From Herbidospora mongoliensis (GTDB lineage Bacteria; Actinomycetota; Actinomycetes; Streptosporangiales; Streptosporangiaceae), in assembly GCF_001570545.1 (NCBI RefSeq), contig NZ_BBXD01000028.1, positions 56,157 through 120,156 of the forward strand: 64,000 bases of DNA. Direction: 5' to 3'. A program made the position numbers and the translations under genes. Positions 34,709 to 42,710 of the stretch are shown here, piece by piece (positions within the stretch are counted from its first letter, which is position 1; every line of letters begins with the position of its first letter). The notes under the pieces are model-generated. The model saw nothing but the letters and a program-made list of their open reading frames with translations, did no database searches and was not told where the DNA came from.

Positions 34709-35749
34709 ATGGAAGTCTTCAGGACCGTTCTGGGCGACGTCTCACCCGAGACGTCCGGCAGGTTCCTCACCCACGAGCACCTCCTCTACGGCTACCCGGG
34801 CGCGGAGCTCGACCACCGGACCGTGCTCGACTACGAGAACAACGTCGCGTTCATCGCCAAGCAGGTCGCCGACGGGATCAAGGACTGGGGCTTCGGCACG
34901 CTGGTCGACATGACCCCGCCGGAGGTCGGCCGCCACCCCGAGCTGATGGCCGAGGTGGCCCGCCGGACCGGCATGAACGTCATCGCGATCACCGGGTTCT
35001 TCCCCGAGCGCATGGGCGTGCCCTACTACTGGCGGCGGCAGACGGTCGAGGAACTGACCGACTTCTTCGTGAAGGACCTGACCGAGGGCATGGTCTTCGC
35101 CTGGCAGCAGACGCCGTACAAGGCGGGCGCCATCAAGATCGCCACCGGGCAGGAGAGCGTCACGCCGCTGCCGAGCCCGATCGGGCCGAACGGCCGCCGC
35201 ATCCACGAGGTCGAGGACAAGGTCATCCGGGCCGCCGGACGGGCCTCCCGCATCGTCGGCTGCGCGATCAACACGCACACCGACCCGATGGACTACCGCG
35301 TCACCAACCCCGGCATCGAGCAGCTCGACATCCTGGAGGAAGAGGGCGCCGACCCGGCGAAGGTCATCATCGGGCACGCCTTCGTGGAGCCGAACGAGGG
35401 TCAGCTGCACGAGATCCTGAACCGCGGCGCGAACCTCCAGCTCGACCACATCGGCATCCCGTGGCGGGTCGACTCCGTCGAGGAGCTCGACGAGCGCATG
35501 GCCAACGCCTTCGTCGGCCTGATCAAGGAGGGCTTCACCAGCCAGCTCGTGCTCTCCTACGACCGCTGGTTCTACAACCCGCGCTCCGACGTCACGGAGT
35601 CCGACCCCCAGCTCGCCAACGAGCGCGTCGACCTCGGCTACATGTGGACCGAGTTCATCCCCCGCCTGAAGAGCAAGGGCGTGACCGACGAGCAGATCGA
35701 CGCGATCACCCGGGACAACGCCAGCCGCATCTTCTCCATCAAGGTCTGA
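34709..35749 (+). CDS. Phosphotriesterase-family metallohydrolase (probable lactonase)
   Basis: This 346-residue protein has the binuclear-metal amidohydrolase ligands: HxH as THEHLLYG (His22 and His24), a Lys in AIKIATG, His in NTHTDP, His in IIGHAF and the final Asp in LSYDRWF. The PTE family includes lactonases acting on sugar lactones or homoserine lactones as well as phosphotriesterases. In this carbohydrate island a lactonase role after a dehydrogenase is the best guess. AGGAG sits 9 nt before the ATG. Confidence 0.87.
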   Translation: MEVFRTVLGDVSPETSGRFLTHEHLLYGYPGAELDHRTVLDYENNVAFIAKQVADGIKDWGFGTLVDMTPPEVGRHPELMAEVARRTGMNVIAITGFFPERMGVPYYWRRQTVEELTDFFVKDLTEGMVFAWQQTPYKAGAIKIATGQESVTPLPSPIGPNGRRIHEVEDKVIRAAGRASRIVGCAINTHTDPMDYRVTNPGIEQLDILEEEGADPAKVIIGHAFVEPNEGQLHEILNRGANLQLDHIGIPWRVDSVEELDERMANAFVGLIKEGFTSQLVLSYDRWFYNPRSDVTESDPQLANERVDLGYMWTEFIPRLKSKGVTDEQIDAITRDNASRIFSIKV

Positions 35750-35757
35750 GGAACATC

Positions 35758-36423
35758 GTGGAACTCTCCGACGCACGGATCGTCGTGCTGGTCGAAAACC
35801 TCTACCAGGAGCTGGAGCTCTGGTATCCGGTGCTGCGCTTCCGCGAGGACGGCGCACAGGTGCGGGTCGTGGGCCCGTCGACCGACGAGGTGTACGCCAG
35901 CAAGATCGGCTACCCCGCCCGCGCCGACCTGACGCCGGCCGACATCGACCTCGACTCGGTCGACGCCGTGATCATCCCGGGCGGCTTCTCGCCCGAGTAC
36001 CTGCGGCGCAACCCCGACATGGTGAAGCTCGTCAAGGACGCCGACGCCAAGGGCCTGATCGTGGCGGCCATCTGTCACGCGGGCTGGATGCTGGCCACCG
36101 CCGGCATCGTGGCCGGGCGTAACGCCACCTGCGTGGCGACCATCAAGGACGACGTCATCAACGCCGGCGCGCAGTACAAGGACGAACCGGTCGTGGTGGA
36201 CGGCAACCTGATCACCTCCCGGCTGCCCAACGACCTGCCGGAGTTCTGCGCGGCGATCAAGGACGCCCTGGAAGCGAGGGAACCGGCCAAGGGCGGCCCG
36301 CTGCCCGACCTGGCCTCCCCGCCCCACTCCTCGCCCGCCTACACGGCGACCGCGATCATGAAGAACCGCGCCGCGGGCCCCGGCTCGTCCAACTACCGGG
36401 CCTACGCGGTCCTCGACTCCTAG
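35758..36423 (+). CDS. DJ-1/PfpI-family protein with intact Cys-His
   Basis: The GTG at 35758 follows GAGGA by 6 nt. The 221-residue protein has the DJ-1 fold: IVVLVENLYQELELWYPVL, the acidic Glu-containing EDGAQVRVVGP, VIIPGGFSPEYLRR and the nucleophile elbow IVAAICHAGW with Cys106 and His107. The C terminus has an extra Pro/Ser-rich tail (about 190-221). Such proteins act as peptidases, glyoxalases/deglycases or amidases. A shorter Cys-less paralogue is encoded two genes upstream in the same operon, so the two may work together. Confidence 0.87.
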   Translation: MELSDARIVVLVENLYQELELWYPVLRFREDGAQVRVVGPSTDEVYASKIGYPARADLTPADIDLDSVDAVIIPGGFSPEYLRRNPDMVKLVKDADAKGLIVAAICHAGWMLATAGIVAGRNATCVATIKDDVINAGAQYKDEPVVVDGNLITSRLPNDLPEFCAAIKDALEAREPAKGGPLPDLASPPHSSPAYTATAIMKNRAAGPGSSNYRAYAVLDS

Positions 36424-36425
36424 AC

Positions 36426-37361
36426 ATGCGCGTCGACGTCCACCACCACGCGATCTTCCCGTCCTACGCGGAGGTCCTCAACGGCCTGGGGATCGGCGCC
36501 CAGCCGGGCATCGGCCTGCCCGACTGGTCGGTCGGCGCGTCGCTGGCGATGATGAACGACCTGGACATCGACCTGGCCGTCCTGTCGGCCGGGTCACCCG
36601 GGTTCTTCTTCGACGGCGACCAGGTGCTCGCCCGTGAGCTGTGCGAGAGCACCAACGCCGACCTGGCGAAGACGGTCGCCGGGCATCCGGACCGGTTCCG
36701 GGCGTTCGTGGCCGTCCCGCTGCCCTCGGTCGGCGACGCGCTGCACGCGATCGAGCGGTGGGCGGGCCATGACGCGTTCGTCGGGGTCGGCCTGCTGACC
36801 AACTACGGGGGACGGTATCTCGGCGACCCTGCCTTCGAGCCGGTGCTGGCCGAGCTGGACCGGCGGGAGGCGGTGGTGCACGTCCACCCCCAGCTGCCGG
36901 TCCACTACCCGGCCGCCGAGATCAACCTGCGGCCCTCGCTGATCGAGTACGTCTTCGACAGCACCCGCGCCATCGTCAACCTGGCGCTCAACGGCGCCCA
37001 CGACCGCTATCCCGGCATCACGTGGATCTTCTCCCACTGCGGCGGGACCGCCCCCTACCTGGCCGGACGCCTCGCCATCGCCGAACCGCTGCCGGAAATG
37101 GAGCAGGTCGGCGAGGGCGGCATCTACCGGGCCCTGAAGGCCTTCCACTACGACTTCGCCCTCGCGACCACGCCCTACGCGCTCGGTTCCGCGCTGCAAC
37201 TGGCCGGTCCTGAACGCTTCCTGATCGGCTCGGACTTCCCGTTCGTCGACGCGAGAACCGTCGCGGCGTGCCTGCGAGAAGCCGCCGAGGTGCTCGGCCC
37301 CGCCATGGAGACCGTCACCACCGCCAACCCCGCCCGGCTCTTCCCGACTCTGAAGGGGTGA
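36426..37361 (+). CDS. Amidohydrolase (ACMSD-like amidohydrolase_2 family)
   Basis: This 311-residue protein begins VDVHHHAIFPSYAEVL, the HxH metal site of amidohydrolase_2. It continues with VVHVHPQLPVHYPAAEINL, WIFSHCGGTAPYLAGRL and the final Asp of LIGSDFPF. Family members are decarboxylases or hydrolases of aromatic or sugar-derived acids. It starts 2 nt after the DJ-1 stop, so the genes are coupled. The substrate is not predictable. Confidence 0.87.
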   Translation: MRVDVHHHAIFPSYAEVLNGLGIGAQPGIGLPDWSVGASLAMMNDLDIDLAVLSAGSPGFFFDGDQVLARELCESTNADLAKTVAGHPDRFRAFVAVPLPSVGDALHAIERWAGHDAFVGVGLLTNYGGRYLGDPAFEPVLAELDRREAVVHVHPQLPVHYPAAEINLRPSLIEYVFDSTRAIVNLALNGAHDRYPGITWIFSHCGGTAPYLAGRLAIAEPLPEMEQVGEGGIYRALKAFHYDFALATTPYALGSALQLAGPERFLIGSDFPFVDARTVAACLREAAEVLGPAMETVTTANPARLFPTLKG

Positions 37362-37365
37362 GAAC

Positions 37366-38319
37366 GTGCCGCAATTCGACCTCCCACTCCCCCAGCTGCG
37401 CGAATACCGCTACCTGGAACCGGAACCGGCCGACTTCGACGCCTTCTGGGCCAGGACCCTCGAAGAACAACCATCGCTGGACGTCACCTTCGAGCCCTAC
37501 GACGCCGGTCTGACCACCGTCGACACCTGGGACGTCACGTTCACCGGCTACGGCGGCGACCCGATCAAGGCGTGGCTGCTGCTCCCGGCGAACAGATCCG
37601 GCCCCGTTCCGACGGCGGTCGAATATCTCGGGTACGGCAGCGGGCGCGGCATCCCGATCGAGTCCCTGGCCTATGTGTCGTCAGGTTTCGGTCACTTCAT
37701 CATGGACACCCGGGGCCAGGGCAGCTCATGGCGGGCCGGCGACACGGGCGACCCGTCGGCGACCGGCCCCGCCGTCCCCGGCTACATGACGCGGGGCATC
37801 CTCGACCCCCACGACTACTACTACCGCCGCCTCTACACCGACGCCGTGAGAGCCGTGGACGCGGTCGGAAGACATCCCGAAGTGGCCGGCATCGCGGTCA
37901 CCGGAAGATCCCAGGGCGGCGCGTTGTCGCTGGTCGTGGCCGGTCTCCGAGATGACGTCCACGGCGCGATCCCGCACGTGCCGTTCCTGTCGGCGTTCCG
38001 CAGGGGCACCGCGATGACCGAGCGGGAGCCCTACGCCGAGATCGTCCGATGGTGCTCGATCCACCGCACGAAGTGGGAGCAGGCGTTCGCCACGCTCGCC
38101 TACTTCGACGCCACCGCGTTCGCCGCCCGCGCCACCTGCCGGGGTTCGTTCTCGGTCGCGTTGATGGACGGCGTCTGCCCGCCCTCGACCGTGTACGCCG
38201 CCTTCAACGCCTACCACGGCCCGAAGGACATCTCCGTCTGGCCGTACAACAACCACGAGGGCGGCGGCCCTGAGGACCAGCTCAGGACCCTCCGCGTACT
38301 TCGCGAACTATTCCAATAA
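37366..38319 (+). CDS. Carbohydrate esterase family 7 (acetyl xylan esterase/cephalosporin deacetylase)
   Basis: This 317-residue alpha/beta hydrolase of the AXE1 family starts with the typical LREYRYLEPEPADFDAFWARTL. It shows FIMDTRGQGSSWRAGDTGD and PGYMTRGILDPHDYYYRRLYTDAVRAV. The nucleophile Ser is in GRSQGG, Asp in LMDGVCPPST and His in NNHEGGG. CE7 enzymes deacetylate short sugars in the cytoplasm, which fits import of an acetylated saccharide by this island. There is no signal peptide. It is the last gene of the run that began at 32928. Confidence 0.9.
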   Translation: MPQFDLPLPQLREYRYLEPEPADFDAFWARTLEEQPSLDVTFEPYDAGLTTVDTWDVTFTGYGGDPIKAWLLLPANRSGPVPTAVEYLGYGSGRGIPIESLAYVSSGFGHFIMDTRGQGSSWRAGDTGDPSATGPAVPGYMTRGILDPHDYYYRRLYTDAVRAVDAVGRHPEVAGIAVTGRSQGGALSLVVAGLRDDVHGAIPHVPFLSAFRRGTAMTEREPYAEIVRWCSIHRTKWEQAFATLAYFDATAFAARATCRGSFSVALMDGVCPPSTVYAAFNAYHGPKDISVWPYNNHEGGGPEDQLRTLRVLRELFQ

Positions 38320-38379
38320 CACCAAATCGTGACAAACGGAGCCTTGTTCGGCTCTGTAACACCAGGCAACATTTCAACC

Positions 38380-38388
38380 TGCCAGACA
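38380..38388. promoter_or_regulatory. Candidate GntR operator TGCCAGACA (site 3)
   Basis: This one-base variant of TGTCAGACA lies in the 107-bp gap before the second island operon, 38 bp upstream of the alcohol dehydrogenase start. A related CAGACAGCCTGAC stretch follows at 38391-38403. Confidence 0.45.
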
Positions 38389-38426
38389 AGCAGACAGCCT
38401 GACGGGCTGCTGGGAAAGGGGTCGGC

Positions 38427-39455
38427 GTGAAATCAGCTCTGCTGTACGGCCACAACGACCTGCGAGTCGAAGAGGTCGCCGACCCGGTCGCGGGAGAGGG
38501 CCAGGCCGTCATCAGGATTCACGCCTCGGGGGTCTGCCCCAGTGACATCCGCAGCTACACCGCCGCCACCGCCGCCAAGCGCGACCCGTGGACGCCCGGC
38601 CACGAGATCGCCGGCGTCGTGACCGAACTCGGGAGCGGCGACACCGGCGACCTCCAGGTCGGCGACCGCGTCGCGGTCGACTGGCGCGGGGTGTGCGGGC
38701 GCTGCCACCAGTGCGCACGGGGCGCGGCCAACTTCTGCGAGAACCTCATCAAATATCCGATCGCCGGCTTCGCCGACGCGACCGTGATGCCGGTGCGGCA
38801 GCTCACCAAGCTGGCCGGCAACGTCAGCTTCGAGGCCGCGAGCTTCGCCGAACCGCTGGCCTGCGTGCTCAACGCGCACCGCGCGCTGCCGCTGCCGCTC
38901 ACCGAGAACGTGCTGGTCGTCGGCGCGGGCCCGATCGGCCTGCTGCACACCCAGGTCGCGAAGGCACGCGGCGGCCGGGTCATCGTCACCGACATGAAGG
39001 CCGACCGGCTCAAAACAGCCGCCGCATTGGGCGCCCACGACCTGGTCGACGCATCCCAAGACCAAAAGCAGGCGGTCCTCGACCTCACGAACGGACGCGG
39101 CGCCGACGTCGTCATCGTCACCGTCGGCATCCCCGCCGTCATCGAGGCCGCGTTCGGCCTGGTGGCCAAGAACGGCGCGGTCAACCTCTTCGCCGGCACC
39201 CACCCGAAGGGCAATCTCGCCCTCAACCCGGACGTGCCGCACTACGACCAGGTCGCCATCAACGGCAGCCACGACTTCATCCCCAACGACTTCGCGACCG
39301 CCCTGCGCCTGCTCCAGTTCGGCCAGGTCGACGTCGCCCCGCTGATCAGCCACCGGTTCCCGCTCGACGCGGTGGCCGAGGCGTTCGAGACCACCAAGCA
39401 GCAACTCGGCCTGAAGTCCCTGGTCGTGGCAGAAGTCCAAGAAGGAGAGAAATGA
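38427..39455 (+). CDS. Zinc-dependent alcohol/polyol dehydrogenase (MDR family)
   Basis: This 342-residue medium-chain dehydrogenase has catalytic zinc ligands in SGVCPSDI and PGHEIAG. The four structural-zinc Cys are in CGRCHQCARGAANFC, and the NAD site is VLVVGAGPIGLLHTQVAK. It resembles sorbitol/threonine-dehydrogenase-like enzymes and likely oxidises a sugar alcohol or sugar-derived hydroxyl. GTG start. It opens the second island operon, and its stop overlaps the aldolase start (ATGA). Confidence 0.9.
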   Translation: MKSALLYGHNDLRVEEVADPVAGEGQAVIRIHASGVCPSDIRSYTAATAAKRDPWTPGHEIAGVVTELGSGDTGDLQVGDRVAVDWRGVCGRCHQCARGAANFCENLIKYPIAGFADATVMPVRQLTKLAGNVSFEAASFAEPLACVLNAHRALPLPLTENVLVVGAGPIGLLHTQVAKARGGRVIVTDMKADRLKTAAALGAHDLVDASQDQKQAVLDLTNGRGADVVIVTVGIPAVIEAAFGLVAKNGAVNLFAGTHPKGNLALNPDVPHYDQVAINGSHDFIPNDFATALRLLQFGQVDVAPLISHRFPLDAVAEAFETTKQQLGLKSLVVAEVQEGEK

Positions 39456-40225
39456 GCACCCACTGGCCCCGTCGTCGCATGCACCACGTCTTCGCCCCCG
39501 ACGGGCGAGCCGTGATCGCCGCCATGGACGCCGGGATCACCAAGGGCGTCGCCCCCGGTCTCGAGCGGGGCCGCGATGCGGTCAAGCGGATCGTCGACGG
39601 CGGTGTCGACGCGATCCTGGCCACCATCGGCCTGGCCCGCGCCGCCGACGACGAACTGGGCGGCACCGGCCTCATCCTGGCCCTCGACAGCGAGATCCCC
39701 TCGGCGCAGTACGGCGTCGAGCAGGCCGTCCGCTGGGGGGCCGACGCCCTGGAGCTGAAGGTGTTCCCGGGCAACCCCGAGGTCACCAAGATGGGCGAGC
39801 TGCGCGAACTCTGCGCCGAGGCCGACAAGTGGGGCATGCCGGTGATGGCCGAGCCGATCCCGATCGGATTCAAGGCGCTGGAGGCCCACACGCTGGCCAA
39901 CATCGCCCACGGCGCGCGGGTGTCGGCCGAGGCCGGCGCCGACTTCGTGAAGGCCCAGTACACCGGCACGCCGGAGGACTACCGCCAGGTCGTCGAGGGC
40001 TGCCTCACCCCGGTGCTCGCGCTCGGCGGCCCGATGAAGCCGACCCCGCTGCACGCGCTGCAGATGGCCTACGACGCGATCCAGGCCGGGGCCAGCGGAA
40101 TCGTCTACGGCCGCAACATCGTCGAGGCCGAGCGGCCCGACCGGATGGTCGCGGCCCTGGTCGAGATCGTCCACGGCGGCGCGAGCGTCGACGTGGCCGC
40201 CAAGCACCTCAACATCCCTCTGTAG
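39452..40225 (+). CDS. Class I aldolase (DeoC/FbaB/LsrF-like)
   Basis: This 257-residue TIM-barrel protein has MDAGITKGVAPGLERG near the N terminus, LILALDSEIPSAQYG, MAEPIPIGFKALEAH and the probable Schiff-base Lys167 in GADFVKAQYTG. A phosphate-binding end follows (LALGGPMK and GASGIVYGRNI). The set resembles DhnA/LsrF-type aldolases that cleave phosphorylated ketoses. It is coupled to the preceding dehydrogenase and precedes an FGGY kinase, which would supply a phosphorylated substrate. LsrF and LsrK homologues act on autoinducer-2, but nothing else here supports that substrate. Confidence 0.85.
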   Translation: MSTHWPRRRMHHVFAPDGRAVIAAMDAGITKGVAPGLERGRDAVKRIVDGGVDAILATIGLARAADDELGGTGLILALDSEIPSAQYGVEQAVRWGADALELKVFPGNPEVTKMGELRELCAEADKWGMPVMAEPIPIGFKALEAHTLANIAHGARVSAEAGADFVKAQYTGTPEDYRQVVEGCLTPVLALGGPMKPTPLHALQMAYDAIQAGASGIVYGRNIVEAERPDRMVAALVEIVHGGASVDVAAKHLNIPL

Positions 40226-40241
40226 CGAGAAGGAGCCGAAG

Positions 40242-41285
40242 ATGATGCGTGCCGCCGTCTTCCACGGCGGCCGGGACATCCGGATCGAGACCCTGGCGAT
40301 CCCGCTGCCCGGCCCCGGTGAGGTGCTGGTCCGGGTCGGCGCGGCCGGAGTGTGCGGCAGCGACGTGCTGGCCTTCCGAGGTCAGGGCCCGTGGCAGCAC
40401 AGCGCCGACAAGCCCGGCCGGGACGGCCACGAGCTGGCCGGCGAGATCGCCGCGCTCGGCTCCGAGGTCACCGGCCTTCAGGTCGGCCAGCGGGTCGCCG
40501 TCGAACCGAAGCACCTCATCGCCTGCGGCCAGTGCCCGCCCTGTCGCAACGACAGGTCGCACCTGTGCCGCCGGAGGGGTTATGTCGGCGACGTCCACGT
40601 GACGAGCGAGGGCTTCGCCGAATACGACCTGGCCCCCGCCGAGCGGGTCCATGTGCTGCCGGACTCGGTCTCCCTCGCGGCGGGGGCCATCCTCGACTGC
40701 TACGCGTGCGGCGTGCACACCTACAACCTGGTCAAGACGCCCGCCGGAAGCAGGGCGGTCGTCCTGGGCAGCGGCACGATGGGCCTGACCATGGGCCAAG
40801 TGCTGCGCGCCCACGGCGTCAAGGTGCTGCTCACCGGCACCGCGAAGGAGTTCCTCGACCTGGCCCTGGAAGCAGGTGCCGCCGACGAGGTGGCCTTCGC
40901 CGAAGACGCTCGAGAAAAGATCCAGACCTTCACATCAGGCAAGGGCGCGGATCTGGTGGTCGACGCCGTCGCCATCCCGAACGTGACGCTTCAGCAGGCG
41001 ATCGAGTCGGTGGCCGAAGGGTCCCCGGTCTGTGTGCTGGGTGTCTATCCGACCCCGCCCCGCCTGGAACCGCACGTCGCCTACGTGCGAGAGGTGTCCA
41101 TCCACTGGGCCAACAGCTACGGCCCCGGCGCCTACGAAAAAGCACTCGAACTCGTCGCAACGAACAAGGTCGCGGCCGATCCGCTGATCACCCACCGGTT
41201 CCCGCTCGACCGGATCGTCGAGGCGTTCACCGCCGCCGACGAGAAGGAGCACTCACTGGCCATGAAAGTCCTGATCGAGCCGTAG
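40242..41285 (+). CDS. Zinc-dependent alcohol dehydrogenase (MDR family), second copy
   Basis: This 347-residue protein has AGVCGSDVLAF and GRDGHELAGE as the catalytic-zinc region. CGQCPPCRNDRSHLC gives the structural-zinc Cys, and VVLGSGTMGLTMGQVLRAHG is the coenzyme fold. It is only a distant paralogue of the enzyme at 38427, so the pathway seems to need two separate oxidations or an oxidation and a reduction. GAAGGAG precedes the start by 7 nt. Confidence 0.9.
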   Translation: MMRAAVFHGGRDIRIETLAIPLPGPGEVLVRVGAAGVCGSDVLAFRGQGPWQHSADKPGRDGHELAGEIAALGSEVTGLQVGQRVAVEPKHLIACGQCPPCRNDRSHLCRRRGYVGDVHVTSEGFAEYDLAPAERVHVLPDSVSLAAGAILDCYACGVHTYNLVKTPAGSRAVVLGSGTMGLTMGQVLRAHGVKVLLTGTAKEFLDLALEAGAADEVAFAEDAREKIQTFTSGKGADLVVDAVAIPNVTLQQAIESVAEGSPVCVLGVYPTPPRLEPHVAYVREVSIHWANSYGPGAYEKALELVATNKVAADPLITHRFPLDRIVEAFTAADEKEHSLAMKVLIEP

Positions 41286-41301
41286 AAGGGAGGTGACCGG
41301 C

Positions 41302-42621
41302 ATGCACGTCCTGGCGATCGACCAGGGTTCGAGCGGCACGAAGGCCGCCGTCGTCGACGGCGAGGGACACATCGTCGCCCTGACCTCGCGGCGCACGCCG
41401 GTCGACCACCCCGAGACGACCGCGGTGCAGGCCGACCCGGAGATGTGGTGGCGCGCGCTCGTCGAATGCGTGCGCGGCCTTCCGGTCGAGCATGTCCAAG
41501 CGGTCGCGATCTCCGGCTTCATGCACACGGTCGTGCCGGTCACCGACGAGGGCAAGGTCCTCGGGCCCGCGCTGCTGTGGCCCGACCAGCGTCCGGCCGG
41601 GCCGAGCGCCGCCGACAGGGTGGCGTGGTGGGCCGGGCACGACCCGCTGGCCGCGCTGACCCGGTGGTATCTGCCGGTCAAGGACTTCCTGCGGATGCGG
41701 CTGACCGGCGCGGTCGCCACCGACCGCTACGAGGCCGGTGGCACCGGGTTCCTCCGCGACGGCGCCTGGTCGCCCGCGATCGCCACCCAAGCGGGCATTT
41801 CGACCAAAAGGCTGCCGCCGATCGGCGAGCCGCTCGACGTCGCCGGGACGGTCACGGCGGAGGCCGCGGCCGCGACCGGGCTCCGCGAAGGGACCCCGGT
41901 CGTGATGGGCACCGGCGACTGGATGGCCACCCTGCTCGGCTCCGCGGCCGTGCTCCCGCAGCGGGCCTGTCTCTATCTCGGTACGGCCGGCGCCGTCGGC
42001 GGCTTCGCCTCCCCTGAGGCCGCCAGGACGCTGACCGAACCCCTCTGCTTCGCCGCCGCGACCTCGACGGGGTCGGCGCTCGACTGGATCGGCGGGCTGA
42101 CCGGCAAAGGAGCCCCCGAAGCGGTCGCGGCGGCGGACTCGATCCCGCCCGGAGCACGTGGCGTGGTCTTCCTGCCCCACCTGATGGGTGAGCGCGGCAT
42201 GGGCCACGATCCCGCTGCCAGGGGGTCTGTGCACGGTCTGACCCTCGCCCATGGCGCTCCGGATCTGGCGAGAGCCGTAATGGAAGGAACCGCTTTCTGG
42301 CTCCGGGCCATCGCCGGAGCCGCACTTGACGCACGCGATCCGGCGGAACTGGTCGCGGTCGGCGGCGGTGCGCGCAGTGAACTGTGGCTGCGGATTCTCG
42401 CGGCCGTGCTGAAGCGGGACCTGACGGTCCCCGAGACGACCGAGGCCGGTCTGCTCGGCACGGCCATGATCGCGAACGCGGCGCTTGGTCCTCGAAAAGT
42501 CGAGGACCTCCTTGAGCGGTGGACACGGGTCGCCAGGACCGTGCCCGCCGATCCAACCCTGGCGACGAGGTATGACCCGCTCTTCGAGGAGTTCCTCCGT
42601 CTGGAGGAACGCCACCGGTAG
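41302..42621 (+). CDS. FGGY-family carbohydrate kinase
   Basis: The ATG at 41302 is preferred because a full Shine-Dalgarno AAGGGAGGTGA (41286-41296) sits 5-8 nt upstream and overlaps the alternative GTG at 41293. The 439-residue product has the ATPase phosphate-1 motif VLAIDQGSSGTKAAVVD, then VAISGFMHTVVPV, and the adenosine motif AVGGGARSELWLRILAAVL. FGGY kinases phosphorylate sugars or polyols. Its place after the dehydrogenases and aldolase suggests it activates the oxidised sugar before cleavage. Confidence 0.9.
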   Translation: MHVLAIDQGSSGTKAAVVDGEGHIVALTSRRTPVDHPETTAVQADPEMWWRALVECVRGLPVEHVQAVAISGFMHTVVPVTDEGKVLGPALLWPDQRPAGPSAADRVAWWAGHDPLAALTRWYLPVKDFLRMRLTGAVATDRYEAGGTGFLRDGAWSPAIATQAGISTKRLPPIGEPLDVAGTVTAEAAAATGLREGTPVVMGTGDWMATLLGSAAVLPQRACLYLGTAGAVGGFASPEAARTLTEPLCFAAATSTGSALDWIGGLTGKGAPEAVAAADSIPPGARGVVFLPHLMGERGMGHDPAARGSVHGLTLAHGAPDLARAVMEGTAFWLRAIAGAALDARDPAELVAVGGGARSELWLRILAAVLKRDLTVPETTEAGLLGTAMIANAALGPRKVEDLLERWTRVARTVPADPTLATRYDPLFEEFLRLEERHR

Positions 42622-42710
42622 CCCTCGGGCTGCTCGACCCACGCAAATCTCAGCGCACTTCGGGGGGCGCTCATACTCCGCTTTCGCGACCGCCATTGCC
42701 AGGAGAAGAA

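Noticed and set aside
34498..35757. Long upstream extension of the DJ-1 reading frame through the PTE-like gene
   Set aside because: It overlaps a clear gene in another frame and is Arg-rich; GTG 35758 with a GAGGA box is the true start.
38339..38354. GAGCC-6-GGCTC hairpin after the CE7 esterase gene
   Set aside because: A 5-bp stem without a T tract is too weak to call a terminator, so transcription may continue into the next unit.
39452..42621. Aldolase plus FGGY kinase read as an autoinducer-2 (LsrF/LsrK) system
   Set aside because: No LsrG, LsrR or Lsr-type importer is present, and both families cover many substrates.
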